In this document: piece after piece, positions 42,282-50,308 of the stretch | Layout: each line of letters starts with the position of its first letter | How positions within the stretch are numbered: the stretch's first letter is position 1 | Assembly (NCBI GenBank): GCA_958453305.1 | Contig: CAUDXH010000002.1 | Location: forward strand, 62,001-126,000 | Source of the DNA: an uncultured Bacteroides sp. | Lineage (GTDB): Bacteria; Bacteroidota; Bacteroidia; Bacteroidales; Bacteroidaceae | DNA length: 64,000 nt | Reading direction: 5' to 3' | Translations under genes and position numbers: made by a program | The notes under the pieces: model-generated | The model's input: only the letters and a program-made list of their open reading frames with translations | Told to the model about the DNA's origin: nothing | Databases searched by the model: none

Positions 42282-42581
42282 TTACAGTTCGTAATCAGTA
42301 CAAGCACGTCCCGCCTTTACATCCTTTAAAATAGTAGCTGCTTTGACGTGTTCGGGATGTATAGCGTATGCCTTTACATCATCCAGGCTGTCAAAAGAAC
42401 TGTCCAGACAGATGTCCCATTCTTCATCGGCGTTGGTATTTAATCCGACATGAATGCTGCGTATGAAGTTTATTTTTGCCGGGAGAGCTTCTATTGCGTT
42501 CTTAAAACGGAGCATGACTTCTTTTTTCTCGGCATCCGACAAGTTTTCTTTAAGCTTAAATAAAACAATGTGCTTAACCAT
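42282..42581 (-). CDS. Dabb-domain (stress-responsive A/B barrel) protein
   Basis: A 99-residue single-domain protein: MVKHIVLFKLKE, then helix DAEKKEVMLRFKNAIEALP, strand IHVGLN, and DICLDSSFDSLDDVKAYAIH followed by HPEHVKA, all typical of the dimeric alpha+beta barrel (Dabb) family. Members are poorly characterised and often stress-related. First in a two-gene unit with the thioesterase and divergent from udk, with promoters only about eight bases apart. Confidence 0.9.
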   Translation of the reverse strand: MVKHIVLFKLKENLSDAEKKEVMLRFKNAIEALPAKINFIRSIHVGLNTNADEEWDICLDSSFDSLDDVKAYAIHPEHVKAATILKDVKAGRACTDYEL

Positions 42582-42605
42582 AGTTGTTTATTTTATGAAT
42601 TATCG

Positions 42606-42613
42606 TAATTTTG
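42606..42613 (+). promoter_or_regulatory. Promoter of udk
   Basis: TAATTTTG, exact TAnnTTTG, with TTG at 42584-42586 and a 19-base spacer. The -33 element touches the first codons of the divergent Dabb gene. Confidence 0.65.
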
Positions 42614-42621
42614 TATAATTG

Positions 42622-42629
42622 CAAAGATA
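42622..42629 (-). promoter_or_regulatory. -7 promoter box for Dabb/thioesterase genes
   Basis: Minus-strand TATCTTTG, exact TAnnTTTG, 41 bases upstream of the Dabb ATG. It faces the udk promoter, so the two polymerases would compete. Confidence 0.55.
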
Positions 42630-42652
42630 TAACTAATTATTGAAAAAAAGTC

Positions 42653-43264
42653 ATGATAATTATTGGAATTGCAGGAGGAACAGGCTCCGGAAAAACAACT
42701 GTGGTGAAACGTATTGTAGAAAGTCTCCCTGAAGGAGAAGTGGTTGTACTTCCGTTAGACTCTTATTATAAGGATAGTAGTCATGTACCGGTAGAAGAAC
42801 GTCAAAGTATTAATTTTGATCATCCAAATGCTTTCGATTGGGATTTGCTTTCACGCCATGTGGGCATGCTCCGGCGGGGAGAATCAATTGAGCAGCCGGT
42901 TTATTCGTTTCTTACTTGCACCCGCCAGCCCGAAACGGTACATGTAGAGCCGCGTAAGGTTGTGATTATTGAAGGTATCTTGGCTTTGAGTGATAAAAAA
43001 CTCTGCCAGCTTATGGATTTGCGTATTTTTGTGGATGCCGACCCTGATGAAAGACTGATTCGTGTGATACAGCGCGATGTGGTAGAGCGTGGACGGACTG
43101 CTGAGGCTGTGATGGAGCGTTATGTGCGTGTATTAAAGCCGATGCATTTGGAATTTATTGAGCCCGCTAAGCGCATTGCTGATTTGATTATCCCTCAGGG
43201 TGGACATAATCAGAAGGCGATTGAAATCCTGAAATTATATATTGAGAAGATTGTAGCTCAATGA
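42653..43264 (+). CDS. udk: Uridine kinase
   Basis: Phosphorylates uridine and cytidine in pyrimidine salvage. It has 203 residues. The P-loop is GIAGGTGSGKTTV at the very start. LPLDSYYKD and FDHPNAFDWDLL bind the nucleoside, and VVIIEGILALSD and the RDVVERGRTAEAV lid (with arginines) match the family. The stop overlaps the start of the next gene by four bases (ATGA). Confidence 0.96.
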   Translation: MIIIGIAGGTGSGKTTVVKRIVESLPEGEVVVLPLDSYYKDSSHVPVEERQSINFDHPNAFDWDLLSRHVGMLRRGESIEQPVYSFLTCTRQPETVHVEPRKVVIIEGILALSDKKLCQLMDLRIFVDADPDERLIRVIQRDVVERGRTAEAVMERYVRVLKPMHLEFIEPAKRIADLIIPQGGHNQKAIEILKLYIEKIVAQ

Positions 43265-44640
43265 AACTTTCCTGCTTTTGGGTAAGATGGCTATGCATGG
43301 TTTGTTGCATAGGTCTGGCTTCCTGCAGTTCTTCCCGGCAGCAGGAACCCGAGAATGACTTGCCTCAAATTATAGAGAGAGGTGAACTGGTTGCGCTTAC
43401 CCTTACCGGTTCTACTTCTTATTTCAGCTATCGTGGTGAGCCTATGGGGTTCCAATATGAGTTGGCAGGACAGTTTGCTCATTCGTTAGGGCTTAAGCTG
43501 AAGCTGAAGGTGGTAAAAGATGAGGCAGAACTGGTGCATAGCCTAATGCGTGGTGAAGGTGATTTGATTGCTTATAATCTCCCTATAACCAAAGCCTATA
43601 AAGACAGTTTGCTGTATTGTGGTGAAGAAAATATTACGCATCAAGTAATAGTGCAGCGGAACGGGAAAAATGTTTTGACGGATGTAACTCAGTTGATAGG
43701 AAAAGAGGTTTTTGTAAATCCCGGTAAGTATTATAACCGGCTGTCAAACTTGAATAGGGAACTCGGTGGAGGTATTGATTTGCATGTATTGGATACAGAC
43801 AGTATTTCATCGGAAGAACTGATTACGCGTGTGGCAGAAGGGCAGATCGAATATACGGTGGCTACCGATGAGATAGCTAAAATAAATAAGACTTACCATC
43901 CGAAACTGAACATAGACTTACGCATCAGTTTTGACCAGCGTTCTTCGTGGGCTGTAGGTAAAAAGTCGCCTTTATTGGCTGAAGCAGCAGATAAGTGGCA
44001 TAAAGAAAATATTAATTCTCCCGAGTTTCAGGCAAGTGCCAAGCGTTATTTTGAAGTGGCCAAACACGTTCCCCACGGCTCTATTTTATCGCTGAAAGAA
44101 GGAAAAATATCACTTTATGACGATTTGTTCCGCCGTTATTCCCGTACGATTTCATGGGATTGGCGTTTGCTTGCAGCACTGGTATATACGGAGTCAAATT
44201 TTAATCCGGAAGTGGTTTCTTGGGCTGGAGCAAAAGGATTGATGCAGCTGATGCCTGCTACCTCTCGTGCCATGGGGGTTCCTCCCGGAAAGGAGAGAGA
44301 CCCGGAGGAGAGTGTTAAGGCAGGAGTGAAATATATAGCAGGCTTAAAACGGATGTTTGGTAAAATTAAAGATCCGGAAGAGCAGGTCAAGTTTATTTTG
44401 GCGGCCTATAATGCAGGAGCAGGTCATGTTACAGATGCGATGGCTTTGGCAAAGAAGTATGGACGTAATCCGTATATATGGGAACATCACGTGGCACATT
44501 ATATATTGCTGAAAAGCAATGAGGAGTTTTACCGGGATCCGGTTTGCAGGAACGGGTATTTCCGGGGTACAGAAACCTACGATTTCGTTCGTGATGTTAT
44601 GACTCGTGCTGCTATCTATAAACAAAAGATAAAAGAGTAA
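43261..44640 (+). CDS. MltF-like lytic murein transglycosylase lipoprotein
   Basis: A 459-residue lipoprotein (lipobox in CCIGLASC followed by SSS). The N-terminal half (about 35-265) is a periplasmic substrate-binding domain, with GELVALTLTGSTSYFSYRGE and MGFQYELAGQFAHSLG. The C-terminal half (about 290-440) is an SLT-type transglycosylase domain with catalytic Glu311 in VYTESNFNPE, followed by SWAGAKGLMQLMPATS and AYNAGAGHV. This is the MltF layout. It cleaves peptidoglycan between MurNAc and GlcNAc. Coupled to udk by a four-base overlap. Confidence 0.94.
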   Translation: MKLSCFWVRWLCMVCCIGLASCSSSRQQEPENDLPQIIERGELVALTLTGSTSYFSYRGEPMGFQYELAGQFAHSLGLKLKLKVVKDEAELVHSLMRGEGDLIAYNLPITKAYKDSLLYCGEENITHQVIVQRNGKNVLTDVTQLIGKEVFVNPGKYYNRLSNLNRELGGGIDLHVLDTDSISSEELITRVAEGQIEYTVATDEIAKINKTYHPKLNIDLRISFDQRSSWAVGKKSPLLAEAADKWHKENINSPEFQASAKRYFEVAKHVPHGSILSLKEGKISLYDDLFRRYSRTISWDWRLLAALVYTESNFNPEVVSWAGAKGLMQLMPATSRAMGVPPGKERDPEESVKAGVKYIAGLKRMFGKIKDPEEQVKFILAAYNAGAGHVTDAMALAKKYGRNPYIWEHHVAHYILLKSNEEFYRDPVCRNGYFRGTETYDFVRDVMTRAAIYKQKIKE

Positions 44641-44642
44641 AT

Positions 44643-44689
44643 TTAAACCGCCCGGTCTCAGGGAAGTTCCTTAAGACTGGGCGGTTTAA
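44643..44689. repeat. 16-bp hairpin after MltF-like gene
   Basis: ttaaaccgcccggtct (44643-44658) pairs with agactgggcggtttaa (44674-44689) with one G-T pair; the loop contains ggaa/ttcc. No T-run follows on either strand, so it may be an mRNA-end stabiliser rather than a classic terminator. Confidence 0.6.
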
Positions 44690-44708
44690 AAATATGAAAG
44701 AGATGATT

Positions 44709-45410
44709 TTATCCTATTTTGCTGATTTTCTTCAGTTTCTCTTCTTCTATCAGCTTGATTTTACGTCCGTCAATGATAATTAATTTTTCGGCAGCGAAGT
44801 TAGACAGCGTGCGGATGGCGTTCGATGTTGTCATGTTAGAAAGGTTAGCCAAGTCTTCTCTTGAAAGGTAGATACTTAATGTGTATTGATCTTCTTCCAC
44901 TCCATACGTATCTTTGAGGAACAAAAGGGATTCAGCAAGTCTGCCTCGTATATGTTTTTGGGTAAGGTTTACGGTGCGTTCATCTGATATTCCCAAGTCT
45001 TTTGACAACTGGCGGATAAAGAACATAGATAAATCGGGATTTTCTTGAAGCAGCTTGGTGATGATAGGCATAGGTATAAGGCAGATAGTACAACTTTCAA
45101 AAGCTGCTGCTGCGGTTACATAATCTTCTTCGGCAAAATAAGCTCGATAAGCAAAATATTCTTTATCTCTGATGATACGTACAATCTGGCTTCTTCCTCC
45201 TACTCCATCTTTGTAAATTTTTACTTTACCGTTAAGCAGGCACATCAAGTACATTGGAGTTTCTCCTTCGCAGTAAATTGTTTCGTTTTTCTTATATTTC
45301 TGAATCGTGAAATTCTGGGCAAGAAGTTCACGCTGTGCTTGTGTAAGAGGTTGCCATAAATCAGGGATGAATTCGGCTACTTCTGCTTCTGTAAGTTCTT
45401 TCTTTACCAT
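44709..45410 (-). CDS. Crp/Fnr-family transcriptional regulator
   Basis: A 233-residue regulator. The cyclic-nucleotide-binding beta-roll covers about residues 30-145 (KYKKNETIYCEGETPMYLM and LNGKVKIYKDGVGGR), then the long dimer helix, then the Crp HTH (about 175-225: LSIYLSREDLANLSNMTTSN followed by AIRTLSNF). It lacks the N-terminal cysteine cluster of Fnr, so it is not an Fe-S oxygen sensor of that type. I start at the ATG at 45410; the in-frame GTG at 45446 lies inside the -7 box at 45446-45453. The ligand and targets are unknown. Confidence 0.93.
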   Translation of the reverse strand: MVKKELTEAEVAEFIPDLWQPLTQAQRELLAQNFTIQKYKKNETIYCEGETPMYLMCLLNGKVKIYKDGVGGRSQIVRIIRDKEYFAYRAYFAEEDYVTAAAAFESCTICLIPMPIITKLLQENPDLSMFFIRQLSKDLGISDERTVNLTQKHIRGRLAESLLFLKDTYGVEEDQYTLSIYLSREDLANLSNMTTSNAIRTLSNFAAEKLIIIDGRKIKLIEEEKLKKISKIG

Positions 45411-45445
45411 AATTAAGTGTTCCGAAAAAAATATGTTCTTAAGCA

Positions 45446-45453
45446 CAAAGGTA
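45446..45453 (-). promoter_or_regulatory. -7 promoter box for the Crp/Fnr regulator
   Basis: Minus-strand TACCTTTG, exact TAnnTTTG, 36 bases upstream of the ATG at 45410. Confidence 0.6.
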
Positions 45454-45516
45454 AAAATAAAAAATTAAATTGGTCTTTTTTATGATGAAAAAATGACCTA
45501 TCAAAGTGGTTTTACG

Positions 45517-45524
45517 TATATTTG
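45517..45524 (+). promoter_or_regulatory. -7 promoter box for DUF5686 gene
   Basis: TATATTTG, exact TAnnTTTG, only nine bases before the ATG at 45533, implying an almost leaderless mRNA if used. No good -33 was seen. Confidence 0.45.
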
Positions 45525-45532
45525 TCCGACTT

Positions 45533-47725
45533 ATGAGCAGAAGTAAGTATTTATATACGATATATTGGGTTTTTCTATTTCTTTTTAATTTGTACCCGAT
45601 GGCAGGAAAGGCGTGGGATAATGCATCACATCTTTCTGAAAAGCCTTTTGTCGCCGATTCAGTGCTGAATCATATATTCCGTTCTGCAGAATTTTATTCG
45701 CAGGAAGTAAAGAGTTATCAAGCCGATTTATACTTGAAAGGATTGCTGCAGGTACACAAGCAAAACCGCATTATTCGTTTTGTTCCTTCTATGTTTCGTT
45801 TTGATAAGGGAGTAAAAAAATATTTGCATGAATCGCTCAGTGAACTTCATTATACGGCTCCTTCCATTTATGACCGTAAGGTGAGAGCAATTTCAACTAC
45901 ATTTACCAGCAACCGCGGCCAGTTGTTTGATATTATGGATTATATGAAGTTTAATATCTATTCACCGGCGGTCATGGAGAATAAGCTTCTTTCACCGTTA
46001 AACCCGAAGGCAAAGGTGCATTATTATTATTTGCTTGATTCGGTCACCCATCGCTTAGGCGGAGACTGGTATAAAATTAAAATAATTCCTCGTTATAACA
46101 GTACGCAGCTGCTGGATGGCTATCTGTGGGTTTCGTCAGAAGATTGGAGTATTCGGTATTTAGATGTTAATGGTAAATATGATTTGATTCGTTTTCATCT
46201 GTTTATGCAGATGGGCAATACGGAAGAGACCCGCTGCCTGCCTACCTTGCTCTATTTGGATTTGGATTTCAAGTTTCTGAAAAATCATCTTGAGATGAAC
46301 TATACCGGATGGATGAAGTATAAGGAGGTGAAATTCAGGAAGCCGGGCGAATCTCTTGTACCTGTCCGTTCGAAAAAGAATGATTATAATCTGACGAAAT
46401 CGTATACGTTGACTTGTGACACGAGTTTGCTTATTTCCAACCGTGATTCGTTTCATCGCATTCGGCCTATTCCGCTTAGCGGTTTGGAAGATTCGCTTTA
46501 TCAGGCTGCCCGGAGAAGAGACTATCTGCGTGCTGCAGATACGCTGGTTGCTATGCCGATGAGCAAGGCTAAGAAGAATATAATTTATTTGGGGCAGTTG
46601 GGTGATGCACTCATTAGCAGCTATAATATAGATTTTGCCAAATTCGGCAGTGTGAACTGTTCTCCATTGATAAATCCCTTGTTAATCAGTTATAGCCACC
46701 GTAATGGTATTTCGTATCGGCAGGAGTTTAAATATAATCAGTTGTTTCATAACGGACGCTGGCTGCGTATCACTCCTCAGGTGGGTTATAATTTCACGAA
46801 AAAAGAACTTTATGCAAAGGCCGATATGGAGTTTGTTTATAATCCACGGCGTCAAGGGGCTTTTGAGTTGCATGTGGGAAATGGTAATCGTATCTACAGT
46901 AGCGTGGTGCTTGATCAGTTGAAAGAAATACCAGACAGTATCTTTTCATTTGAGGGGTTGGAATTGGATTACTTTAAGGATATTTATGTTGATGTGTCGC
47001 ATCGTATTGAAATAGTCAACGGGTTAAGCTTGAATACCGGAATTGCGATGCACTGGCGGCACACGAAAAGTTCGCCGGAAGTAGAGTCAAGAGTACGGTC
47101 AAAGTATAATAGTTTTGCTCCGCGTATTCGCGTGGAATGGACACCGGGTATGTATTATTATTTTAACGGAAACCGAAAAGTGAATGTAGGTTCGCGCTTT
47201 CCTACTTTTTCTGTTGATTACGAACGGGGAATCAAGGTGATGAAAAACTCAGGGCATTATGAGCGTATCGAGCTTGCAGCCAAGCAAATGGTGCGCTTGC
47301 GAAATGTTCATTCGTTGGCTTATAATCTGGGACTTGGTTTCTTTACCAATCAGTCGGATATGTACTTCGTGGATTATGTAAACTTTGCCAACCGGAATTT
47401 GCCTCAGGGATGGGATGATGAAATAGGAGGGACTTTCCAAATGTTAGACAGCCGCTGGTATAATGCTTCCCGCCATTATGTTAGCGGTAATATAACCTAT
47501 GAGGCTCCGTTTATCTTATTATATCCGGTATCCCGTCTTTTATCTTTTATCCAGAAAGAACGTCTTTACGGAGGAATTTTATTCATGCCTCACCTCAATC
47601 CGTATTTTGAATTAGGTTATGGTTTTGCTACAACGGTTTTCGATGCCGGCATCTTTATCGGAAATGAAAAAGGTAAATTTACCTCCGTGGGCTGTAAATT
47701 TACCTTTGAGCTGTTTAATAAATAA
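45533..47725 (+). CDS. DUF5686-family outer-membrane protein
   Basis: A 730-residue exported protein (hydrophobic signal segment YLYTIYWVFLFLFNLYPMAG). After a soluble domain of about 300 residues (YSQEVKSYQADLYLKG and VTHRLGGDWYKIKIIPRYNS, with a GYLWVSSEDWSI strand typical of the family) comes a C-terminal beta-barrel of about 370 residues that ends TSVGCKFTFELFNK. Family members in Bacteroidetes often have an N-terminal carboxypeptidase-like beta-sandwich; here it is absent. The function is not known. The start was moved from an in-frame GTG at 45506 because the promoter box overlaps that region. Confidence 0.85.
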   Translation: MSRSKYLYTIYWVFLFLFNLYPMAGKAWDNASHLSEKPFVADSVLNHIFRSAEFYSQEVKSYQADLYLKGLLQVHKQNRIIRFVPSMFRFDKGVKKYLHESLSELHYTAPSIYDRKVRAISTTFTSNRGQLFDIMDYMKFNIYSPAVMENKLLSPLNPKAKVHYYYLLDSVTHRLGGDWYKIKIIPRYNSTQLLDGYLWVSSEDWSIRYLDVNGKYDLIRFHLFMQMGNTEETRCLPTLLYLDLDFKFLKNHLEMNYTGWMKYKEVKFRKPGESLVPVRSKKNDYNLTKSYTLTCDTSLLISNRDSFHRIRPIPLSGLEDSLYQAARRRDYLRAADTLVAMPMSKAKKNIIYLGQLGDALISSYNIDFAKFGSVNCSPLINPLLISYSHRNGISYRQEFKYNQLFHNGRWLRITPQVGYNFTKKELYAKADMEFVYNPRRQGAFELHVGNGNRIYSSVVLDQLKEIPDSIFSFEGLELDYFKDIYVDVSHRIEIVNGLSLNTGIAMHWRHTKSSPEVESRVRSKYNSFAPRIRVEWTPGMYYYFNGNRKVNVGSRFPTFSVDYERGIKVMKNSGHYERIELAAKQMVRLRNVHSLAYNLGLGFFTNQSDMYFVDYVNFANRNLPQGWDDEIGGTFQMLDSRWYNASRHYVSGNITYEAPFILLYPVSRLLSFIQKERLYGGILFMPHLNPYFELGYGFATTVFDAGIFIGNEKGKFTSVGCKFTFELFNK

Positions 47726-47763
47726 ATTCGGAAGCATTAAAGCAGATGCACCGTACTTACTTC

Positions 47764-48924
47764 TTATTTTCGTAAAAAGTCGGATTTATCTCTTAGCCAG
47801 TACTGCAGTCTTATTTGCAGGCTGTAGAGTGGGCGGAACAAGTCAAAAAACGGAAGTGAACAGCAAAAACCTTCTTGCAAGTCGTTTGATGTTTGTTTCA
47901 TGACAGTCATGTACGAAACAAACCGGATAAGCCATCCGGCTCCGATAATTCCCGTTTCAATCCATGCTTTGTTGCAAATGCAATAGATTAATCCTGTTAA
48001 AGTCAGCAAGTGAAATAAGGAGCAAGTCCATGTTTCTATGCTGTTGAAGATGCGTGCGTATCCCCGGTAATAATGTCCGGTAACCAGTGCGTTTACTTTA
48101 TCTGCAAACCAAACCCGTTTATAAGACGGGATAGGAAGTTGGATAAAACTTTCGCGGGAGAGAGCCACTTTTGTGTTTTGAGAGTTAGCTACCGCATTAA
48201 TGAACAAGTCATCGTCTCCCCGTTGCAAGTTTAGCTGAGTGGTAAAGCCTTTATGGTTCAGGTAAAGACTTTTCCGGTAAGCCAAGTTGCGTCCGATGCC
48301 CATATAAGGATGTCCGCTTGCAGCTCTTCCCAAGTATCGCATAGCTTGAAACATATTATCAAGGCGAATATGGCGGGCAAATTTCTCCTTACTCTGTATA
48401 TAGTTACTATATCCCAATACGATGTCGGTTTCCGGAGAGAAATGGGCAGCTAAACTTTTCAGCCACTGGTTGCTCATGGGCTTGCATTGCGGTTCGGTTA
48501 CCACAATCCATTCATGCCGGCTTGCTTTTATTCCCATAGCTATTCCCAGCTTTTTCCGGCTTACGTAGCGTGCTGTTTCGGGGATGAAACTATAATATAA
48601 ATGGTGATATTTATTCCCTAACAGTTTGAGAATATCTTCGTCTTCTCCGGCCGATTTGTCATTGATGACGATGACCTCAAACTGTGGATAGTCTTGCTCC
48701 AAGATGAGAGGAAGATTTTCCTTTAAAGCCTTACCGGAGTCTTTGGTGACAATAATGACTGACAAAGGAGGGAAGTCATCTGATTGTTTTTTTTCTTTTT
48801 GTTTCTTGAAGTTACGGTGTAATTGGTTATAGACTCCAAAAGCATATCCAAGCTGGATAATAAGTAGGATGAAACAAGTAGAAGCAAGTATAAAACTTGC
48901 CGATGTCAGTTCGATAAATGTCAT
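47764..48924 (-). CDS. Family 2 glycosyltransferase, membrane-associated
   Basis: A 386-residue GT-A glycosyltransferase. A leading membrane helix (about 8-32) is followed by the catalytic domain: PPLSVIIVTKDSGKALKENL, FEVIVINDKSAGEDEDIL (a DxD-like region), TEPQCKPMSNQWLKSLA and GDDDLFINAVA, with QLNLQRGDDD before it. Two more membrane helices near residues 290-345 and a short tail close the protein. It probably builds a cell-envelope polysaccharide or lipid-linked sugar. It is convergent with the DUF5686 gene. Donor and acceptor are unknown. Confidence 0.9.
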   Translation of the reverse strand: MTFIELTSASFILASTCFILLIIQLGYAFGVYNQLHRNFKKQKEKKQSDDFPPLSVIIVTKDSGKALKENLPLILEQDYPQFEVIVINDKSAGEDEDILKLLGNKYHHLYYSFIPETARYVSRKKLGIAMGIKASRHEWIVVTEPQCKPMSNQWLKSLAAHFSPETDIVLGYSNYIQSKEKFARHIRLDNMFQAMRYLGRAASGHPYMGIGRNLAYRKSLYLNHKGFTTQLNLQRGDDDLFINAVANSQNTKVALSRESFIQLPIPSYKRVWFADKVNALVTGHYYRGYARIFNSIETWTCSLFHLLTLTGLIYCICNKAWIETGIIGAGWLIRFVSYMTVMKQTSNDLQEGFCCSLPFFDLFRPLYSLQIRLQYWLRDKSDFLRK

Positions 48925-48948
48925 AATTGCAGGTTATTAATACGTTTG

Positions 48949-48997
48949 AAAGTGTGTCTGTCCGAGTGTCAACAACATTCGTCCGGACACACTTTTT
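48949..48997. terminator. Hairpin between GT2 and lysA
   Basis: aaagtgtgtc (48949-48958) pairs with gacacacttt (48986-48995), and TTTT continues on the plus side. Both neighbours are on the minus strand, so the better U-run faces the opposite direction. It lies just after the lysA stop and is probably its 3' hairpin. Confidence 0.55.
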
Positions 48998-49002
48998 ACC
49001 GT

Positions 49003-50163
49003 TTATACTAATTCGTCGGAAGTATATCCAAGAGGTAAAGTACGGCAGTTGTACCCGGATGCCATGATTTCGCCGTATGCTCCGGCAGAGCGCAGAGCTA
49101 TCAGGTCACCTCTTCTTACTTTATTTAAATCAATAGCCTTGCCGAATACGTCAGATGATTCGCAGATGGGACCAACCACATCATAAGTTTCTGCAGGCTC
49201 TTCAGAAGTGATGTTTTCTATTTTATGATAAGCTTGATATAAAGCGGGTCGGATTAAGTCGGTCATTCCTCCGTCAAGAATTGCAAATTGCTTGTTTGTT
49301 CCTTGTTTTACATAAATTACTTTGCTGATGAGGCTTCCGCACTGACCAACAATGGAACGTCCCAGTTCGAAGTGTAAAGTTTGCTGTGGGCGCAGACGCA
49401 GATGTTTGTGATAGGTGCTGAAGTATTCGGCAAAGTTGGGAATCGGCTGACGGTTGGGGTGACTGTAGTCAATGCCCAGTCCGCCCCCTACATTGATATG
49501 TTCCACAATAATCTGGCGGGCAAAAAGCTTTTCCTGTAGCTCATTGACGCGGTTGCAGAGAGCGATGAAATCACCCATATCTAAAATTTGAGATCCGATA
49601 TGGAAATGCAGACCCACAAACTTGATATGACTCATTTCAAGTGCGCGGTCAATCACATGGTCCATATCCTGCATGCTGATGCCGAATTTGTTTTCAGCCA
49701 GTCCGGTAGTGATATTGGCGTGTGTATGTGCACCCACGTCAGGATTGATGCGGAAGGCCACGCGGGCTATTTTATTCTTGGCGGTAGCCAGTTCGTTGAT
49801 GATTTCCAGTTCGGGAACCGATTCCACGTTAAAGCAGAAAATATCATAATCCAGCCCTAAGTTTATTTCCCAATCAGTCTTTCCTACGCCGGCATACACT
49901 ATTTTGCTGGCAGGGAATCCAGCCTTAATGGCAGCTTTGATTTCTCCTCCGCTGACACAGTCGGCTCCTAATCCGCTTTCCCGGATAATGCTTAATACCT
50001 TTGGATTTGCATTAGCCTTTACGGCATAATGGATACAGAATTTATTATACTTATCCGCCTCCGTACGAATCACTTTCAGCGTATCGCGCAGTAAGTTGGC
50101 ATCATAATAATAAAAGGGAGTGGTAAGTTCTTTGAACTTGTTAATCGGAAAGTTTCCTTTCAT
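49003..50163 (-). CDS. lysA: Diaminopimelate decarboxylase
   Basis: Last enzyme of lysine synthesis; decarboxylates meso-diaminopimelate using PLP. It has 386 residues. The fold-type III barrel begins with TPFYYYDANLL, the PLP lysine is in HYAVKANANP, HFHIGSQI and NVGGGLGIDY bind the cofactor, and GPICESSDVFGK carries the substrate-binding cysteine at the dimer interface. Downstream of lysC on the same strand. Confidence 0.96.
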   Translation of the reverse strand: MKGNFPINKFKELTTPFYYYDANLLRDTLKVIRTEADKYNKFCIHYAVKANANPKVLSIIRESGLGADCVSGGEIKAAIKAGFPASKIVYAGVGKTDWEINLGLDYDIFCFNVESVPELEIINELATAKNKIARVAFRINPDVGAHTHANITTGLAENKFGISMQDMDHVIDRALEMSHIKFVGLHFHIGSQILDMGDFIALCNRVNELQEKLFARQIIVEHINVGGGLGIDYSHPNRQPIPNFAEYFSTYHKHLRLRPQQTLHFELGRSIVGQCGSLISKVIYVKQGTNKQFAILDGGMTDLIRPALYQAYHKIENITSEEPAETYDVVGPICESSDVFGKAIDLNKVRRGDLIALRSAGAYGEIMASGYNCRTLPLGYTSDELV

Positions 50164-50196
50164 ATACTTAATGTTCTTTAGGTGATAAACAAATGA

Positions 50197-50237
50197 AAGG
50201 ATTCGGTAAGCATGTGATGATAGACTACCGAATCCTT
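50197..50237 (-). terminator. Hairpin between lysC and lysA
   Basis: aaggattcggta (50197-50208) pairs perfectly with taccgaatcctt (50226-50237). On the minus strand it is followed by TTTCATTTG, a weak U-run. It may end part of the lysC transcript or set the lysA level. Confidence 0.6.
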
Positions 50238-50308
50238 CTTTATGGTCAGGATGACATGTAGTTTATGAAATCCTGTTTGGTTTTGAGAGCGTATACGTAC
50301 TCTTTCTT

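Noticed and set aside
44643..44689. Intrinsic terminator after the MltF-like gene
   Set aside because: The stem is strong but no T-run follows on either strand, so I list it only as a hairpin.
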